This document shows positions 34,283 through 44,281 of a stretch of DNA of 64,000 nucleotides, piece by piece. The notes beneath the pieces are model-generated. The model did no database searches and was not told where the DNA came from. It saw only the letters and a program-made list of their open reading frames with translations. How positions within the stretch are numbered: the stretch's first letter is position 1; each line of letters starts with the position of its first letter. A program made the translations under genes and the position numbers. This stretch comes from Pelagibacterium limicola (GTDB taxonomy: Bacteria > Pseudomonadota > Alphaproteobacteria > Rhizobiales > Devosiaceae). Location: the NCBI RefSeq assembly GCF_015694405.1, contig NZ_JADQDB010000002.1:372001-436000 (forward strand), given 5' to 3'.

Positions 34283-35602
34283 CTAGGTGTCAGCGACGAA
34301 TGTTATTTCGCCGGTCACAAACGCTTCGGGGCGGTAAACCGCAAGAGCAAGGCGCTCTTCAGAAAGGATCGTCACCAGGTTGCGGATGAAGTCGTCATCC
34401 ACATACCCAGTCTCGATCCTGGCATCCCATCGGTCGAACAACTGCGCGCCAAGTCTGAAGGCGCCGGTGAGGAACTCGCCAGCCGCCATCGCCTGCGTTT
34501 CGACGACCGGCAGGCGCCACAGGGTCGGAGCGATGCCGTTTTGCGGATTGCCGATAATGTAACGGCCTTCCTCGTCTTTCGTGGTCTCGATCCGCGCCCA
34601 ATCGATAGGATTGAGAACGTGACCGGTCGCAGGATATTCCGCCAGCGCCACCTGCAGCATCGCCAGTCGAAGGGCATCGATCGGAGAAGCAAACTCTGGC
34701 GTGAAGGACGGGTTGAACGCTGTGGCCTGTGGCAAGATGCCATGCAGGTTCTGGCCTTGACCGTTGCCATTGAGCAGCTGCTGTTCCTCGACATAGGCAA
34801 GGCCGTAGAGCAGGCGATTGTCGATGTAGGAGGCAAGCTGGCTGAAGTCGTCCAGGATCTGCTTGGAGGCCTTCATCCAGTGCGCGATGACCTTGGCCGA
34901 GGTCGTCACGAGATCGAATTTGAGGTCCGAGTCAGGCTTCGTCTCTCCTTCTGCGACCACATCGGCAGCATTGGTGAACCCGGTTTCCCGGACGTATTCC
35001 AGCGTGGACCCATCCATGCGGCCCGGCGTGATCAGATCACGAATGGTCAGACGACGGTCGGGCGGGGCGATTATGCCGGGCAGACGAGTATTCCGGACCC
35101 CCGCGCCAGCCGATCCGGCCGCATCGGTCGTGGCGGAAGTGATCGTCGCCTTGACGCGCATATCAGCGCCCCGTGCCCCCTTGGAGAACCCAGCGGCATG
35201 GAATGCCTTAAAGCCCTCGCTTTCCACGAACTGCTGACCAATGGACTTCTCGGCCTCTTCACCAGAGCCGCCGCCGCGAGCCATCTTCTGCTCGATGTCC
35301 GCGACCTGCTCGGCCAGGCCGTTCATCTTCAGGAGCGCTTCGTCGGCCTTTTCCTTGAGCGAGGTGGCAAGTTCCTCGCCCGATTTGGCCTTCCCGAGGG
35401 CCTCCTCGGCAATGGCCTTGACGGCATCGACCGCTTTCTGGTGCTCTGCCTTGATCTCGATCGCAAGTTCGGCGGCCGACTTTGTGGTCTCGGGGCCGTG
35501 ATCAGGTGCCCGCATGTAACGACCCATTGCGCGTTCTGCGGGGGTCATGGCGCCAAGAAGCGCCGCGCTGCCCAAAAGGGCGGCTCGTTTCAGTCCCGAC
35601 AT
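34283..35602 (-). CDS. Major capsid protein, HK97 fold
   Basis: A 439-residue protein. The N-terminal delta-domain (about 35-115) is a long charged coiled coil (LAIEIKAEHQKAVDAVKAIA, LNGLAEQ-type region read as KMNGLAEQVADIEQKMA) that the prohead protease removes. The mature part has the HK97 landmarks: FTNAADVVAEGETKPDSDLK, KVIAHWMKASKQILDD, LLYGLAYVEEQQLLNGNGQG and a C-terminal YRPEAFVTGEI. The ATG at 35602 has GGAGG at the right distance. Classic order portal-protease-capsid. Confidence 0.96.
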   Translation of the reverse strand: MSGLKRAALLGSAALLGAMTPAERAMGRYMRAPDHGPETTKSAAELAIEIKAEHQKAVDAVKAIAEEALGKAKSGEELATSLKEKADEALLKMNGLAEQVADIEQKMARGGGSGEEAEKSIGQQFVESEGFKAFHAAGFSKGARGADMRVKATITSATTDAAGSAGAGVRNTRLPGIIAPPDRRLTIRDLITPGRMDGSTLEYVRETGFTNAADVVAEGETKPDSDLKFDLVTTSAKVIAHWMKASKQILDDFSQLASYIDNRLLYGLAYVEEQQLLNGNGQGQNLHGILPQATAFNPSFTPEFASPIDALRLAMLQVALAEYPATGHVLNPIDWARIETTKDEEGRYIIGNPQNGIAPTLWRLPVVETQAMAAGEFLTGAFRLGAQLFDRWDARIETGYVDDDFIRNLVTILSEERLALAVYRPEAFVTGEITFVADT

Positions 35603-35633
35603 GGGAACCTCCATTAATGTGGATTTCTGGGGC

Positions 35634-36326
35634 CTAGCCCCTCAATGCCCGAAGAAGTTCGAGCGTCTCGTCCGCACTGGCAGGCTCCCCCTGCCCTTTC
35701 AGGTGGACGCGCGCGGCACGCTCCGCCTGCGAATTCGAGAAGCCCAATCCCTTGAGCCATGTCTCGAATTCCCGCTCGGTCAGCCGGTCCCCGGCCTTGA
35801 GCTTGTCGGTCAGCGCCTGGGCCGCCTTGACGGCCTTGACGCTGCTGATCGTCGCGCTTTCATTCGCGCCGATCGAAACGATGGAGACCTCCTTGAGGTC
35901 TAGTTTTTCGAGCGTCCACACACCGGTGTCCGTATCAACTGAATAGGACTTGATCCGATATCCGATTGACAGCCCGTCAATGTCGCCCTCTTTGAGAAGT
36001 TCGTAGGCCTCTCGGGCGCGCTGAACACCCATGTTCAACTTCCCCTTGACGAACAGTCCCTTGGTGTCTTCGAGCGCTTCCAGCCACTTGCCGACCGGCT
36101 CGTCGCGGTTGTGCTGCCAGAACATCTTGGGCATCGTGCCGGCCGCCTTGTGCTCGGCAAGAGAGTCCGAAAACGCGCCGGGCGCGATCACGTCGCCATA
36201 GCTGTCCGGTTCGCCGCCGAAGGTTGACGCATAACCCTCGAACTCGCCGGTTGCGGCAAGTCGCTTGATGTCGAGGATAGGTGATGTCTTGGCGAGATCG
36301 ACGCCAGCATCTTTGGTCTTGAGCAT
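35634..36326 (-). CDS. Prohead protease, HK97 family (U35)
   Basis: A 230-residue serine protease that matures the capsid. It opens with FEGYASTFGGEPDSYGDVI and has the catalytic His72 in MFWQHNRDEPVG and the nucleophile Ser120 in DGLSIGYR. The C-terminal extension (about 165-230) is helical and charged, as usual. It follows the portal gene with 5 bp between. Active-site residues are intact. Confidence 0.94.
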   Translation of the reverse strand: MLKTKDAGVDLAKTSPILDIKRLAATGEFEGYASTFGGEPDSYGDVIAPGAFSDSLAEHKAAGTMPKMFWQHNRDEPVGKWLEALEDTKGLFVKGKLNMGVQRAREAYELLKEGDIDGLSIGYRIKSYSVDTDTGVWTLEKLDLKEVSIVSIGANESATISSVKAVKAAQALTDKLKAGDRLTEREFETWLKGLGFSNSQAERAARVHLKGQGEPASADETLELLRALRG

Positions 36327-36331
36327 GGGTG

Positions 36332-37588
36332 CTAGTCCTGTCCCTGCGCGATCGCCCGCCTGATCGCTTCATCGTCGATTTCGGAAATCGGAACGTTCTG
36401 CATCTGCATTCGGGGTGTATCTCCACCCTCGACGGGTGGAAGGTTTTCAAGGGCCCGCACTTCATTGATCGTGAGCCACCCGCTTTGAAGCCCGGATTGA
36501 TAAAACCGCGAGCGCGCCTGGCTGTCGCCACGCAAAAGGCCTTCAAGGCTGAATTCGACGATAATGCCAGCAGCACGGTCTTCCGGTGTCAGCAATTGCT
36601 TCATGATGGCCTGCTCGAAGCGCTTGATCCGGCGGCGCAGCGTGAACTTCACAAAGCCAATGGTTTGCTGCTCGATGCCAGTTCCCCAGCTTGTGGACTT
36701 CTCCGTGTGCCCCACCATGAACGGCGGAACACCGAACAACCGGCAGATTTCCTCTACCGAGAACCCACGAGACGCCAGCATCTGGACGTCTTCTGGCTTC
36801 ATCGAGAGGGGAGTGACCGTCTGTCCACCTTCCGCAACGAACGGGCGGCCGGAATTCATCGCGCCGACAAACTTCTTTTCGAGGGCGGCATGAACCTCCT
36901 CGCGGCGCTCCCTGCTCAAAAACTCCTGGAAGGCGATCACGAAAGAAGGACGCATGCCGTTGCGGAACGTCACGGCTGCGGATTGATCGATTGCGCGCGC
37001 CATGCCGAAGGTCTGGCCGCCGAACTCCATCGTCGACAGCCCACCCTCCGGCGCGCCGCCAAAACCTCGAACATGCAGAACGTCCTGCGCGCCAACATCA
37101 AAACTCTGTCCATGTTCGGACCAGCGATACCGGAGCGCACCGTTTGAGGTGCGCGAAACCCTCATGATATCGGGGCGGACGGGCGTCAGCCCGACCAGCC
37201 TGCCGCCGAGCTTATCCTTGCGTGCATAGGCGCTGCCCCAAAGTTCGAGGCTCGCGCTTTCGAACTCGAAAAAGTCGACAGCCGTCTGGTCTGCGTTCGG
37301 GCTATCATGGAGAATCCGATAGAGCGGATGCGAGGTGTCCACCTCCCTGCCTCCATCGGAACGGCGGCGATAGACCAGCAATGGCAGGGTACCGATCGTC
37401 CCCGCAAGAAGATTGACGCAGGCCCATGCCGTCGACAGCGATAGAACCAACTTCGGGTTCAGCGCTTGGCCGGCATCGTTCTCGATCACGCCCCATCCCT
37501 CTGTGTTTGTCAGAGAAAGCGGGCGTCGAGTGTCCACTAGTTGCGACTTAGCCATGAGAGGCTGAAGCATGCGCTGAATAATGTTCAT
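36332..37588 (-). CDS. Portal protein, HK97 family
   Basis: A 418-residue portal. Recognised by [54 protein letters not shown]-type text (here [18 protein letters not shown]), [20 protein letters not shown] and [17 protein letters not shown]. The ring of twelve copies forms the DNA entry vertex. Its ATG overlaps the terminase stop by four bases. Length and motif order are normal. Confidence 0.96.
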   Translation of the reverse strand: MNIIQRMLQPLMAKSQLVDTRRPLSLTNTEGWGVIENDAGQALNPKLVLSLSTAWACVNLLAGTIGTLPLLVYRRRSDGGREVDTSHPLYRILHDSPNADQTAVDFFEFESASLELWGSAYARKDKLGGRLVGLTPVRPDIMRVSRTSNGALRYRWSEHGQSFDVGAQDVLHVRGFGGAPEGGLSTMEFGGQTFGMARAIDQSAAVTFRNGMRPSFVIAFQEFLSRERREEVHAALEKKFVGAMNSGRPFVAEGGQTVTPLSMKPEDVQMLASRGFSVEEICRLFGVPPFMVGHTEKSTSWGTGIEQQTIGFVKFTLRRRIKRFEQAIMKQLLTPEDRAAGIIVEFSLEGLLRGDSQARSRFYQSGLQSGWLTINEVRALENLPPVEGGDTPRMQMQNVPISEIDDEAIRRAIAQGQD

Positions 37589-39273
37589 GCCGCCCCCAGA
37601 AGGCTATCGAGGTAGTCTTCCAGGCCGGAACCTGTTGCCTGCGGATTGCGGATCATCACCGTCACGGCGTTGAACAGCGCCATTGCCGGATCGATCTTGG
37701 CGTCACCGGCCGTCTGCTTGGTCGCCCGGATCGCCGTGGCCGTCGGCTCGATCTTGATGTTGGAAACACACCAATCCATCATCGCCTGGCCGGCATGGCG
37801 CAGCGTGCCGTTGGCCAGCTTGCGCTCTGCCGTCTTGATCGCGTTCATCATTGCGTATCCCTGCGGCGCACCAACCAGCAATCCGGCCTCCTGTGTCACC
37901 CCGATTTCGTCGAGGGCCTCGATCATTTCGCCCAACCCGGCGGGGTCGACCGCCACCGGCCCCAAGAGACCGGCATCCTTGATCGTCTCGATCAGACCCA
38001 CGATTTCCGAAATGTCCGCCAGCTCGTCATCGACGATCACCAGATCGCCGGCCTTTTCGAAGTCCCGCAATAGCGGCGCGATCTTCTTCCGCCTTTCCAG
38101 CACGCCCTCATGGCACCACGCCCGCGACCATGCCAGCCAGTCGCGCGTTTCCTTATGACGCCCGACCAGCGAGAGCCCGAACAGATCGTCCAGCCCGCCA
38201 CCATCGAGTCCCGGCACGATCACCTCGCAAACATCGAGCATGTGATCGAGTGTGATCCTCGCATCGGCCCGCGATGGCCAGAATTCGACGCCCGCCCATC
38301 GGTCCCGGCGTTGCCGGTTGCCGATCTCGACGTTGAGATGCTTGGCGAGGAAGATCTGTATTCCGTCGCCTTCGCCGACCTGTTCCTTGGCGAGTTCACG
38401 GATGAGCCAGTCGACTTCCACCGAACGCCCGATATTGGGGTTGGTGATGTAGAAATTGTCCGGATCGAGATAGGCTTCCGCCTCGATCATCGCGGGCGGC
38501 CACTCGTAGAGCACGCCGAGCGCCGCATTATCCTCGATCGTCCCGTCGCGCACGCCGCGGAAGTAATCGAGCTTGTCCTTGAACACCCCGGCTGGCCGCT
38601 CATCGCTGTGGGTCGTGAGATAGATCACGAACCCTTCCGGCCGCGAGACCAGCCCGCCGACAGCTTCGCGCAGCATCGCAGCGGCGTTGGCGCGCTTGCC
38701 GAACATCCAGAGTTCTTCGACAAGAACGAAAGCAGCCTTCTTGCCGCCCACCGTTTCGGCGTCGGCGGCGATGACCTTGAGTTCCGCCCCGGTCACCCGG
38801 TGCTTGATCACCCTCAGATGATCCTGGACATGCAGAAGCGTGCTCAACTCATCGTCATAGCGCACCATCGCCGATGCAGGGCCGAAGACGTTATTGGCCA
38901 CTTCGAGTGTTGGTGCCAGCACCAGAAGTTCAGCCTCGTGCCGCCAGTTGCGGATAAGCGCCGTGATCATGATGCCGGCGCTGATCGTCGACTTTCCGTT
39001 CTTCTTGCTGATCAGCAGCAGGAATTCGCGGATCAGCCGCCGCGCGGTTTTGGCATCGTAAGCGCCGAAGATCGCCGCGACGAAATCGAAAACCCACTGC
39101 TCGCCGACTTCGCCGAACGTAGGTTGTCCTGGCAGATCGACGACGCGCAGCGACTTGAACACCGCCAGCGCCGCTTCCGCTTCGTCCTCAAACAGCGGAT
39201 CGCAAGGAATGAGTGACCGGCCCTGGACGATGCGGATCTCCCAGTCCGGGCAGGCCGTCGTCCAGTGCTTCAT
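37585..39273 (-). CDS. Terminase large subunit
   Basis: A 562-residue packaging motor of the HK97/YmfN-like group. The ATPase domain has the Walker A-like KKNGKST at 90-96 and a Walker B in [12 protein letters not shown] near 185. The nuclease domain has [15 protein letters not shown] with acidic residues and [14 protein letters not shown]. It pairs with the small subunit directly upstream. Family HK97 type predicts cos or headful packaging; the sequence alone does not say which. Confidence 0.95.
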   Translation of the reverse strand: MKHWTTACPDWEIRIVQGRSLIPCDPLFEDEAEAALAVFKSLRVVDLPGQPTFGEVGEQWVFDFVAAIFGAYDAKTARRLIREFLLLISKKNGKSTISAGIMITALIRNWRHEAELLVLAPTLEVANNVFGPASAMVRYDDELSTLLHVQDHLRVIKHRVTGAELKVIAADAETVGGKKAAFVLVEELWMFGKRANAAAMLREAVGGLVSRPEGFVIYLTTHSDERPAGVFKDKLDYFRGVRDGTIEDNAALGVLYEWPPAMIEAEAYLDPDNFYITNPNIGRSVEVDWLIRELAKEQVGEGDGIQIFLAKHLNVEIGNRQRRDRWAGVEFWPSRADARITLDHMLDVCEVIVPGLDGGGLDDLFGLSLVGRHKETRDWLAWSRAWCHEGVLERRKKIAPLLRDFEKAGDLVIVDDELADISEIVGLIETIKDAGLLGPVAVDPAGLGEMIEALDEIGVTQEAGLLVGAPQGYAMMNAIKTAERKLANGTLRHAGQAMMDWCVSNIKIEPTATAIRATKQTAGDAKIDPAMALFNAVTVMIRNPQATGSGLEDYLDSLLGAA

Positions 39274-39274
39274 G

Positions 39275-39751
39275 CTAGTTCAGGAGATCGGGCGCCGGCG
39301 GCGGCGCGAACTTCCCTTGAACCGAGCCCGCCGCTTCGCGCTGCATTTCCTTCTTGCCCTTCTTGGCGTCGGCTGGCGGTTTGCTCCCGTGCTGCCCGCG
39401 CGACTTGATGTGATCGGCGAGCTTTGCCAGATCGTGCTTGTCGAAGAGCCTCACCATTTCCTTGATGGCAGCGACGTTGCCCTCTTCGACCTGCGTCAGC
39501 AGCGACCCCATCGTAAGCGCCTCGACACGGGCTCGCGCTTCCTCGCGCACCTTGAGTTCCCGAAAATAATTCTTGCGCAGAGTGGGCGGCGTGATCGACA
39601 ACGCCGCCGCGATGCGTTCGATGCTCCAGTCGAACGCCTGTAACATCATGACAATCTTGCGCTTTTCCTCAGTCGGTACATGCGGCGGCCGACCCCGCTT
39701 GCCAAACCCCTCAGGAATAGGGTCGCCAAGCAGGTCAAAATCCTGTCCCAT
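39275..39751 (-). CDS. Terminase small subunit-like DNA-binding protein
   Basis: A 158-residue protein whose N-terminal third holds a helix-turn-helix: [20 protein letters not shown], then [21 protein letters not shown] helical oligomerisation part ([20 protein letters not shown]) and a lysine-rich tail follow. Position just before the large subunit makes the small-subunit call secure by context. It would recognise the pac/cos site. ATG at 39751. Confidence 0.82.
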   Translation of the reverse strand: MGQDFDLLGDPIPEGFGKRGRPPHVPTEEKRKIVMMLQAFDWSIERIAAALSITPPTLRKNYFRELKVREEARARVEALTMGSLLTQVEEGNVAAIKEMVRLFDKHDLAKLADHIKSRGQHGSKPPADAKKGKKEMQREAAGSVQGKFAPPPAPDLLN

Positions 39752-39831
39752 CGAAAAAAAATCTCCACGTGAGGGGGTGGCGGGTCCGGCGTGCGAGCGG
39801 TCCCAGACTTTTGACCCCCCCCCTCCGACAA

Positions 39832-40191
39832 TCAGAAACCAGCGGCTCGCTCCTCGGCCTGGATGATCCCGTCGTGGATCGCCTTGCTCACGGTCTCGAT
39901 GTTGTTGATGTCCCAGAACAGCTTCGGGTCACCACGGTGCGGTACCTTGTGATTGGCGACCGGACTGTTGGGCGCCGGATGCTTGCCAATACACAACTCG
40001 CCTGTACGCTGGCAGCGATATCCGTCGCGCACGAACACCGCGCGTCGCAACTGCGCCCATCGTTCCGACTTGTACCAGCCACGCACGGCGCTATCGACAC
40101 TATAGCGCGTGTCGCGCACCTCGCGCATGGTTGCAACCATTGGCTTGATGTTGGCGACGACAGGCCGGATCGATTTGAGCTTGCTGGGCAC
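39832..40191 (-). CDS. HNH endonuclease upstream of terminase
   Basis: A 119-residue HNH protein: VFVRDGYRCQRTGELCIGK with the first cysteine pair, VANHKVPHRGDPKLFWDINN containing the His-Asn core, and a final helix. HNH proteins next to terminases help DNA packaging by nicking or cleavage. It starts with GTG at 40191, preceded by GGGGGCAGA. The second structural Cys pair typical of some HNH nucleases is not obvious. Confidence 0.87.
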   Translation of the reverse strand: MPSKLKSIRPVVANIKPMVATMREVRDTRYSVDSAVRGWYKSERWAQLRRAVFVRDGYRCQRTGELCIGKHPAPNSPVANHKVPHRGDPKLFWDINNIETVSKAIHDGIIQAEERAAGF

Positions 40192-40208
40192 TCTGCCCCC
40201 AGAAACGG

Positions 40209-40236
40209 AAAAACCCGCCTCGGAAGTCCGGGCGGG
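40209..40236 (-). terminator. Intrinsic terminator upstream of the packaging genes
   Basis: Minus-strand stem CCCGCC / GGCGGG with an 11-base loop, followed by five T residues (40213-40209). It separates early/middle genes from HNH-terminase, a natural place for an antitermination-controlled switch to late expression. Confidence 0.82.
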
Positions 40237-40290
40237 CTGTATGTCACCTATTTGTGTGTCCGGGACTATGTCAAAATCCGCGTGACGCTG

Positions 40291-40965
40291 TCAAGCCCTC
40301 GTGCGCACCTGGTCGCGCCTAATCTTGCGCCCGGCGATTTCGACATATTCGGCGCTTACGCGATCCTCTGCCTTTCTGTGCCGCTCGAACGGGCCATCTG
40401 GCGTGAGGATAGCGCGCTTCTCCTCCTCCCATGGCGTACGCGACACCCGAGGCCCGGTCGCCTCATGGCTGGCCATCCTGCCATTGACGATATCGACAAG
40501 CCCCGCCAGCCCGTCCCACCAGTCGGTATAGTCCTTGCGCCAGCGCACCACGTCCTTCTCGGGCCAGCCGATGAACTCCATCACCGCCGTGCGCTGCGAG
40601 CGCCTGTCGCCCGGCTTGGCGTAATGCCACGCCGGATGCCCGTTCGCCCCTGTCTTCTGCCGCCAGTATCCCGGGCCTTCCTCGCACCAGTCGGGCCGCG
40701 TGCCGGTCCTGCCATGCCGCAACACAAGTTCGCCCACACGCTCATCGAGCGCGACAATCGCGTCCCGCACGATCACGGCATCATCGTCCGAGAGCAGCGA
40801 TATCGAAGGCGGGCCGATAGTACCGCCATCGATCCGCGTGCCCAGTGCTGCATAACCAGTCCGCGCGCCAGACCCGCCACCACTCATCGCCCAGCCAAGC
40901 CCTTGCTCGACCATCGCCCATGTCACCAGCCGCTCAACGTCCATTGTCTCTTTTGCCTGTTTCAT
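40291..40965 (-). CDS. Phage hypothetical protein, possible late regulator by position
   Basis: A 224-residue protein not assigned to a family. It contains LVTWAMVEQGLGWAMSGG, a glycine-rich loop, DDDAVIVRDAIVALDERVGE, RSQRTAVMEFIGWPEKDVVR and a strongly basic C-terminus (GRKIRRDQVRTRA). Lone gene between the iteron-like region and the terminator before the packaging genes; this is where Q-type antiterminators or late activators lie in other phages. Nothing in the sequence proves that role. Confidence 0.6.
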   Translation of the reverse strand: MKQAKETMDVERLVTWAMVEQGLGWAMSGGGSGARTGYAALGTRIDGGTIGPPSISLLSDDDAVIVRDAIVALDERVGELVLRHGRTGTRPDWCEEGPGYWRQKTGANGHPAWHYAKPGDRRSQRTAVMEFIGWPEKDVVRWRKDYTDWWDGLAGLVDIVNGRMASHEATGPRVSRTPWEEEKRAILTPDGPFERHRKAEDRVSAEYVEIAGRKIRRDQVRTRA

Positions 40966-41360
40966 TTCTAGCGACCTTTGCGACCTTTATTCGAGAGTTG
41001 GATATCAACCCTCGCAAACTGAAATAGATAAGCGGATCAATGCGATGGTGGTCGTTTCAGCGAGGGAGCGAGGGTCAAACAGGAACCGCGCTATATGGAA
41101 ACGATTTTGCCGTGCCGCCTTGTGCCCGAGAGAACCACCCCGAACCCCTGCTTACGCATTATAGGCGTTTTCGACCCTCGCACCCTCGCGAAAATCGTGC
41201 CAAACACTTGTTTTTGTTGTTGAAATCGGCGCGCGAGTGTTCCATTTCCACCCTCGTTAAAACCTCGCAACCCTCGTGTCGCCCGCCGTCAGGCGGGGCG
41301 ACACGAGGGTTGCGACTTCCATGTTCTGTTATTCTTGAAGGGGGTGCGGGGCGCTGGCGC
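40966..41360. repeat. 395-bp gene-free region with eight CCCTCG repeats
   Basis: No gene. CCCTCG occurs at 41009, 41175, 41183, 41251 and 41271 and its complement CGAGGG at 41061, 41069 and 41304: eight copies in about 300 bp, roughly 0.3 expected by chance at this base composition (rough estimate). Two GCGACCTTT copies stand in tandem at 40971-40988. A long inverted repeat lies at 41265-41315. Location right after the helicase gene makes an origin of replication or a multi-site operator plausible. Confidence 0.6.
41265..41315. repeat. Long inverted repeat downstream of the phage helicase gene
   Basis: The arms 41265-41287 and 41292-41315 pair over 23 bp with one bulged G and a four-base GTCA loop. 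Each arm contains one CCCTCG repeat copy. Read on the minus strand the hairpin is followed by GGTTTTAAC, so it could act as the terminator of the primase-helicase operon, or as an origin structure. Confidence 0.65.
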
Positions 41361-43097
41361 TTAAAAGGAAGGCCCGGGATCGCCGGGGTCAGGAGGCGGC
41401 GCAGCGCCGTCCTGCATCGCCTCATAATCGAGATAGACATCGAGATAGGTGTAGGTCCGGCCGCGATCCTTCTTGTAGCCAAGCTCACCCAGCCGGTCCC
41501 CGAACGATCGCTGCTTGGCGGCCGTCAGCCCGTTCTTTTCCGCCCATTTGCAATAGACCGTGTAGAGCACGCCGGCAGGGACCGTCTGGTTAGGCGCGGG
41601 TTTGAGACAGCTTTCGGCAAAGACCGAAACATTGTCCCGCTCGTGCCGGTAATCCTCGGTGAACGCGGTAACCTCGGGTGGGATATAGGGTGTAAGTCCT
41701 TCAACCATATAGAGTTTGATCCCTTCTATCATCCAGTTGAGAATGCCCGACCGTTCGGCATCGAGCCTGTCGTTGAGTTCGGAGGGCGCCATGCGCTCTT
41801 CCTCGGGGATGGTGACACCCCACAGCACCAGCAGCACGCGCCGCCAGATGCCATAGTCCGACCCCGCGATCGAGGGCTTGGTGTTGCCGGTCAATGAGGC
41901 GGTAAAGATCGGCTCGAATTCGAAGATGTTCTGCATCAGGAAGCGGGCCGTCATCTTGGTGCCGCCCGAAACCGCCTTGATCAGATCCTCTTTGAGCGGC
42001 GCATTCTTGGGCAGCTCCTCGACGGTCACGAACCGCGTGTTGAACAGCCGCGCGATGTCGGGGCTGGCCTGCTGACCCTGCCTCTGCCCGTCGCCCGTGA
42101 TCGTTTCGGGCGAAACCACGGTGCGATAGGTGCCGGCAATGCGCCCGAAGATCTCTATAAAGGCAGATTTCCCGTTCGCGCCGGTCCCGTAGTGGAAGGC
42201 AAGCTTTTGTTCGTCATTGCGCCCGATCAGCATCGAATAGGCCTGGAAGACCTGCAAAAAGAGCTGCATCGCCTTGTCGGGCTGCACCTTGGCCAGAAAT
42301 TGTTCCTTGAAGAACGGGCAATCGGCATCCGGGTCGTAGTCGACCTCGGCGCGCTTGGTCACCATGTCGGCTCTGTCATGGGGCCTGAATTCGACACGAG
42401 CGATATAGCGCGGATCGTCCGGGTCCGATTCATCGTGCTCGACTTTCGAGAACACCAGTGTGCCGTTGCGCACATTGAACAGCATGTGATTGGCGTCGAG
42501 CAGGTTCTGGTCGATGGCCTTGAGCGATGCAGCCTGATCGAGCATCGCCCGCGTCTTGCCAGCATTGCCGGACGATATCGCGAACGTCTTGCGTTTCGAG
42601 CGTGTCTGGTAAAGCCCCGAAAGGATTTTCGTCGACCGGCTGATCACGGCCTCCTGCTCGGGGCTGCGCTCGGCCGGTATGATCTTCTGATAGGCCTTGG
42701 CCTCGTCCACGATCGACTGCTTGCGGCGGTCGAGTTTCAGATAGAACGCCTCGAGCTTGATCTTGTCGACAACCTCTTGGGCGAGAAACCGCGCCTTGAG
42801 ATCGCCCTCGTCGCGCTCCCAGTGCGTCCCTCGCCAGGTCAGCCAGCCCATGCCCGAGACATAGGCGAGATCGTCACCGAACCACTCGATCAGCCGCCGT
42901 GCATTGTCGCGATCGTTCTGGTCATATTCGGCGCAGCGCTTGACCCTCGTCCAGTCGACATCGATCTTGTCGACCTCGCCGCCCTCGTCCCAGTCGGGCG
43001 CGGGAGCATCGTCATCGCCATAAAGCGCGTAACCCTCGTCGCGCACATCCTCGGCCTGCCCCATCTGCTCGGCGATCTTGTTCTTCTTTTTCGTCAC
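41361..43097 (-). CDS. Phage replicative helicase (P4-type D5/SF3 primase-helicase C-terminal part)
   Basis: A 578-residue protein. The N-terminal third is charged; the D5_N region (about 70-270) precedes an SF3-type helicase with Walker A GTGANGKS near 312, VTVEELPKNAPLKEDLIKAV and GTKMTARFLMQNIFEFEP, then SYGIWRRVLLVLW-type text (SDYGIWRRVLLVLWGVTIP). It unwinds phage DNA at the origin. A C-terminal winged part (KQRSFGDRLGELGYKKDRG) may bind DNA. Its start overlaps the primase stop (ATGA). Initiator sites are probably close, as in the repeat region just downstream. Confidence 0.9.
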   Translation of the reverse strand: MTKKKNKIAEQMGQAEDVRDEGYALYGDDDAPAPDWDEGGEVDKIDVDWTRVKRCAEYDQNDRDNARRLIEWFGDDLAYVSGMGWLTWRGTHWERDEGDLKARFLAQEVVDKIKLEAFYLKLDRRKQSIVDEAKAYQKIIPAERSPEQEAVISRSTKILSGLYQTRSKRKTFAISSGNAGKTRAMLDQAASLKAIDQNLLDANHMLFNVRNGTLVFSKVEHDESDPDDPRYIARVEFRPHDRADMVTKRAEVDYDPDADCPFFKEQFLAKVQPDKAMQLFLQVFQAYSMLIGRNDEQKLAFHYGTGANGKSAFIEIFGRIAGTYRTVVSPETITGDGQRQGQQASPDIARLFNTRFVTVEELPKNAPLKEDLIKAVSGGTKMTARFLMQNIFEFEPIFTASLTGNTKPSIAGSDYGIWRRVLLVLWGVTIPEEERMAPSELNDRLDAERSGILNWMIEGIKLYMVEGLTPYIPPEVTAFTEDYRHERDNVSVFAESCLKPAPNQTVPAGVLYTVYCKWAEKNGLTAAKQRSFGDRLGELGYKKDRGRTYTYLDVYLDYEAMQDGAAPPPDPGDPGPSF

Positions 43098-44263
43098 TGG
43101 ATCGCCTCGGCATCGGCCATTTGCATGGCAAGGTCGTTGAAATCGAGATCGGGGCCGGGCGCGGGCACGATTTTGCCGCGCCGCCCGGGCTTGAGCCGCA
43201 TGGCCCGCCGGAGCCCGCGCACCAGCTTGTCATGGAGATGACTGCCCTCGCTTTCGGCATCGGCGAGGTAGACAAGCTCGTCGCACCACTCGGGTGGCAA
43301 AAACCCGTCGCTATCCTCCATGTCGGGCTGGTCGTGCACCTGCTTGCCCGCGCCATCGCGCAGCGCCTTGCCGTGCATGTTGCCTAGGTTGATGAGCGCC
43401 CAATAGGCGGTGTCCGGTTCGAACGCGTGGCAGAACACCGACATCGTCGTTTCAATGCCTTCACCCCCGACAATGCGCCTGGCGCCCTTGGGCGTATAAA
43501 GCCGGATCGCGCAGCCGCGCTGCGTGCCCAGCACCTTCTTGGTGGCGCGCGGCCTGCCGGAATCGTCATCGGGCAGCACAAGCCGTCCCTTGGGTTGGGT
43601 GAAATCGAACCAGGTCCGGTGCACACCGGCAAAGCTGCCATCTGGAAACTGGATGCCTGCAGCCATTGCATCGGCATGGGTAATCGTCACCCATTCCCTG
43701 CCCCGCTTTTCGGTCCATGCCAGATCGGGCGCAAAGCGCAGCGCGGCCAGCGCCCCCGGCGCGTTGGCAAGGATCGCAGCACAATCGATCCCGCGCATTG
43801 CGAAATAGTCGAAAACCGGATGCCGGTGCCGCCATTCGGTGGCTTTGCTGCGGTCCCAGATCGCCCGCCCCGCCCTGATGGCCCGCTCGCGATACTCCGC
43901 CGCCTCTTTCTCCCGCCTGGCCTTCTCGGCCTCGGCATCGGCCTTGAGCCGTTCCGCGCGTTCGGGGTCGACCGGCTCATCAGCCGATCGGCCGGTGACG
44001 ATCTCGCAGGCCCGCCTGAAATCGACATTCTGGGTCTTCATCACCAGGTCGATCACCCCGGCGCCGGATATCCCGCAACGGCGGCAGTTGAAGGTGTTCT
44101 TGCCGGTATGAATGGCAAACCGGTCCTTGCCGCCACAGACCGGGCATGGCCCGGCGCGGTCGATACCGGGCCCGAGCGGCCAGCGGGCGCGGATCGCCCA
44201 GGCCTCGCAGCTCGTGCGCAGCGCATCGAGCTTGAGCGCTTCGAGATGTGGCGGGAGCGTCAT
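43094..44263 (-). CDS. Phage primase with zinc-binding and TOPRIM domains
   Basis: A 389-residue protein. Zinc ribbon with CPVCGGKDRF and CRRCG (about 40-70), a charged helical linker rich in Glu/Lys, and a TOPRIM-type catalytic region containing VGGEGIETTMSVFC and DLDFNDLAMQM with acidic residues. It makes primers for phage replication together with the SF3 helicase next in the operon. The ATG at 44263 is used; an open extension upstream crosses the hic operator and is not coding. Confidence 0.88.
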   Translation of the reverse strand: MTLPPHLEALKLDALRTSCEAWAIRARWPLGPGIDRAGPCPVCGGKDRFAIHTGKNTFNCRRCGISGAGVIDLVMKTQNVDFRRACEIVTGRSADEPVDPERAERLKADAEAEKARREKEAAEYRERAIRAGRAIWDRSKATEWRHRHPVFDYFAMRGIDCAAILANAPGALAALRFAPDLAWTEKRGREWVTITHADAMAAGIQFPDGSFAGVHRTWFDFTQPKGRLVLPDDDSGRPRATKKVLGTQRGCAIRLYTPKGARRIVGGEGIETTMSVFCHAFEPDTAYWALINLGNMHGKALRDGAGKQVHDQPDMEDSDGFLPPEWCDELVYLADAESEGSHLHDKLVRGLRRAMRLKPGRRGKIVPAPGPDLDFNDLAMQMADAEAIQ

Positions 44264-44281
44264 ACCGACACCCCAATAAAC

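Noticed and set aside
41040-41897. 285-residue plus-strand frame over the CCCTCG region
   Set aside because: Crosses the repeats and the helicase gene end in antisense; no RBS or domain.
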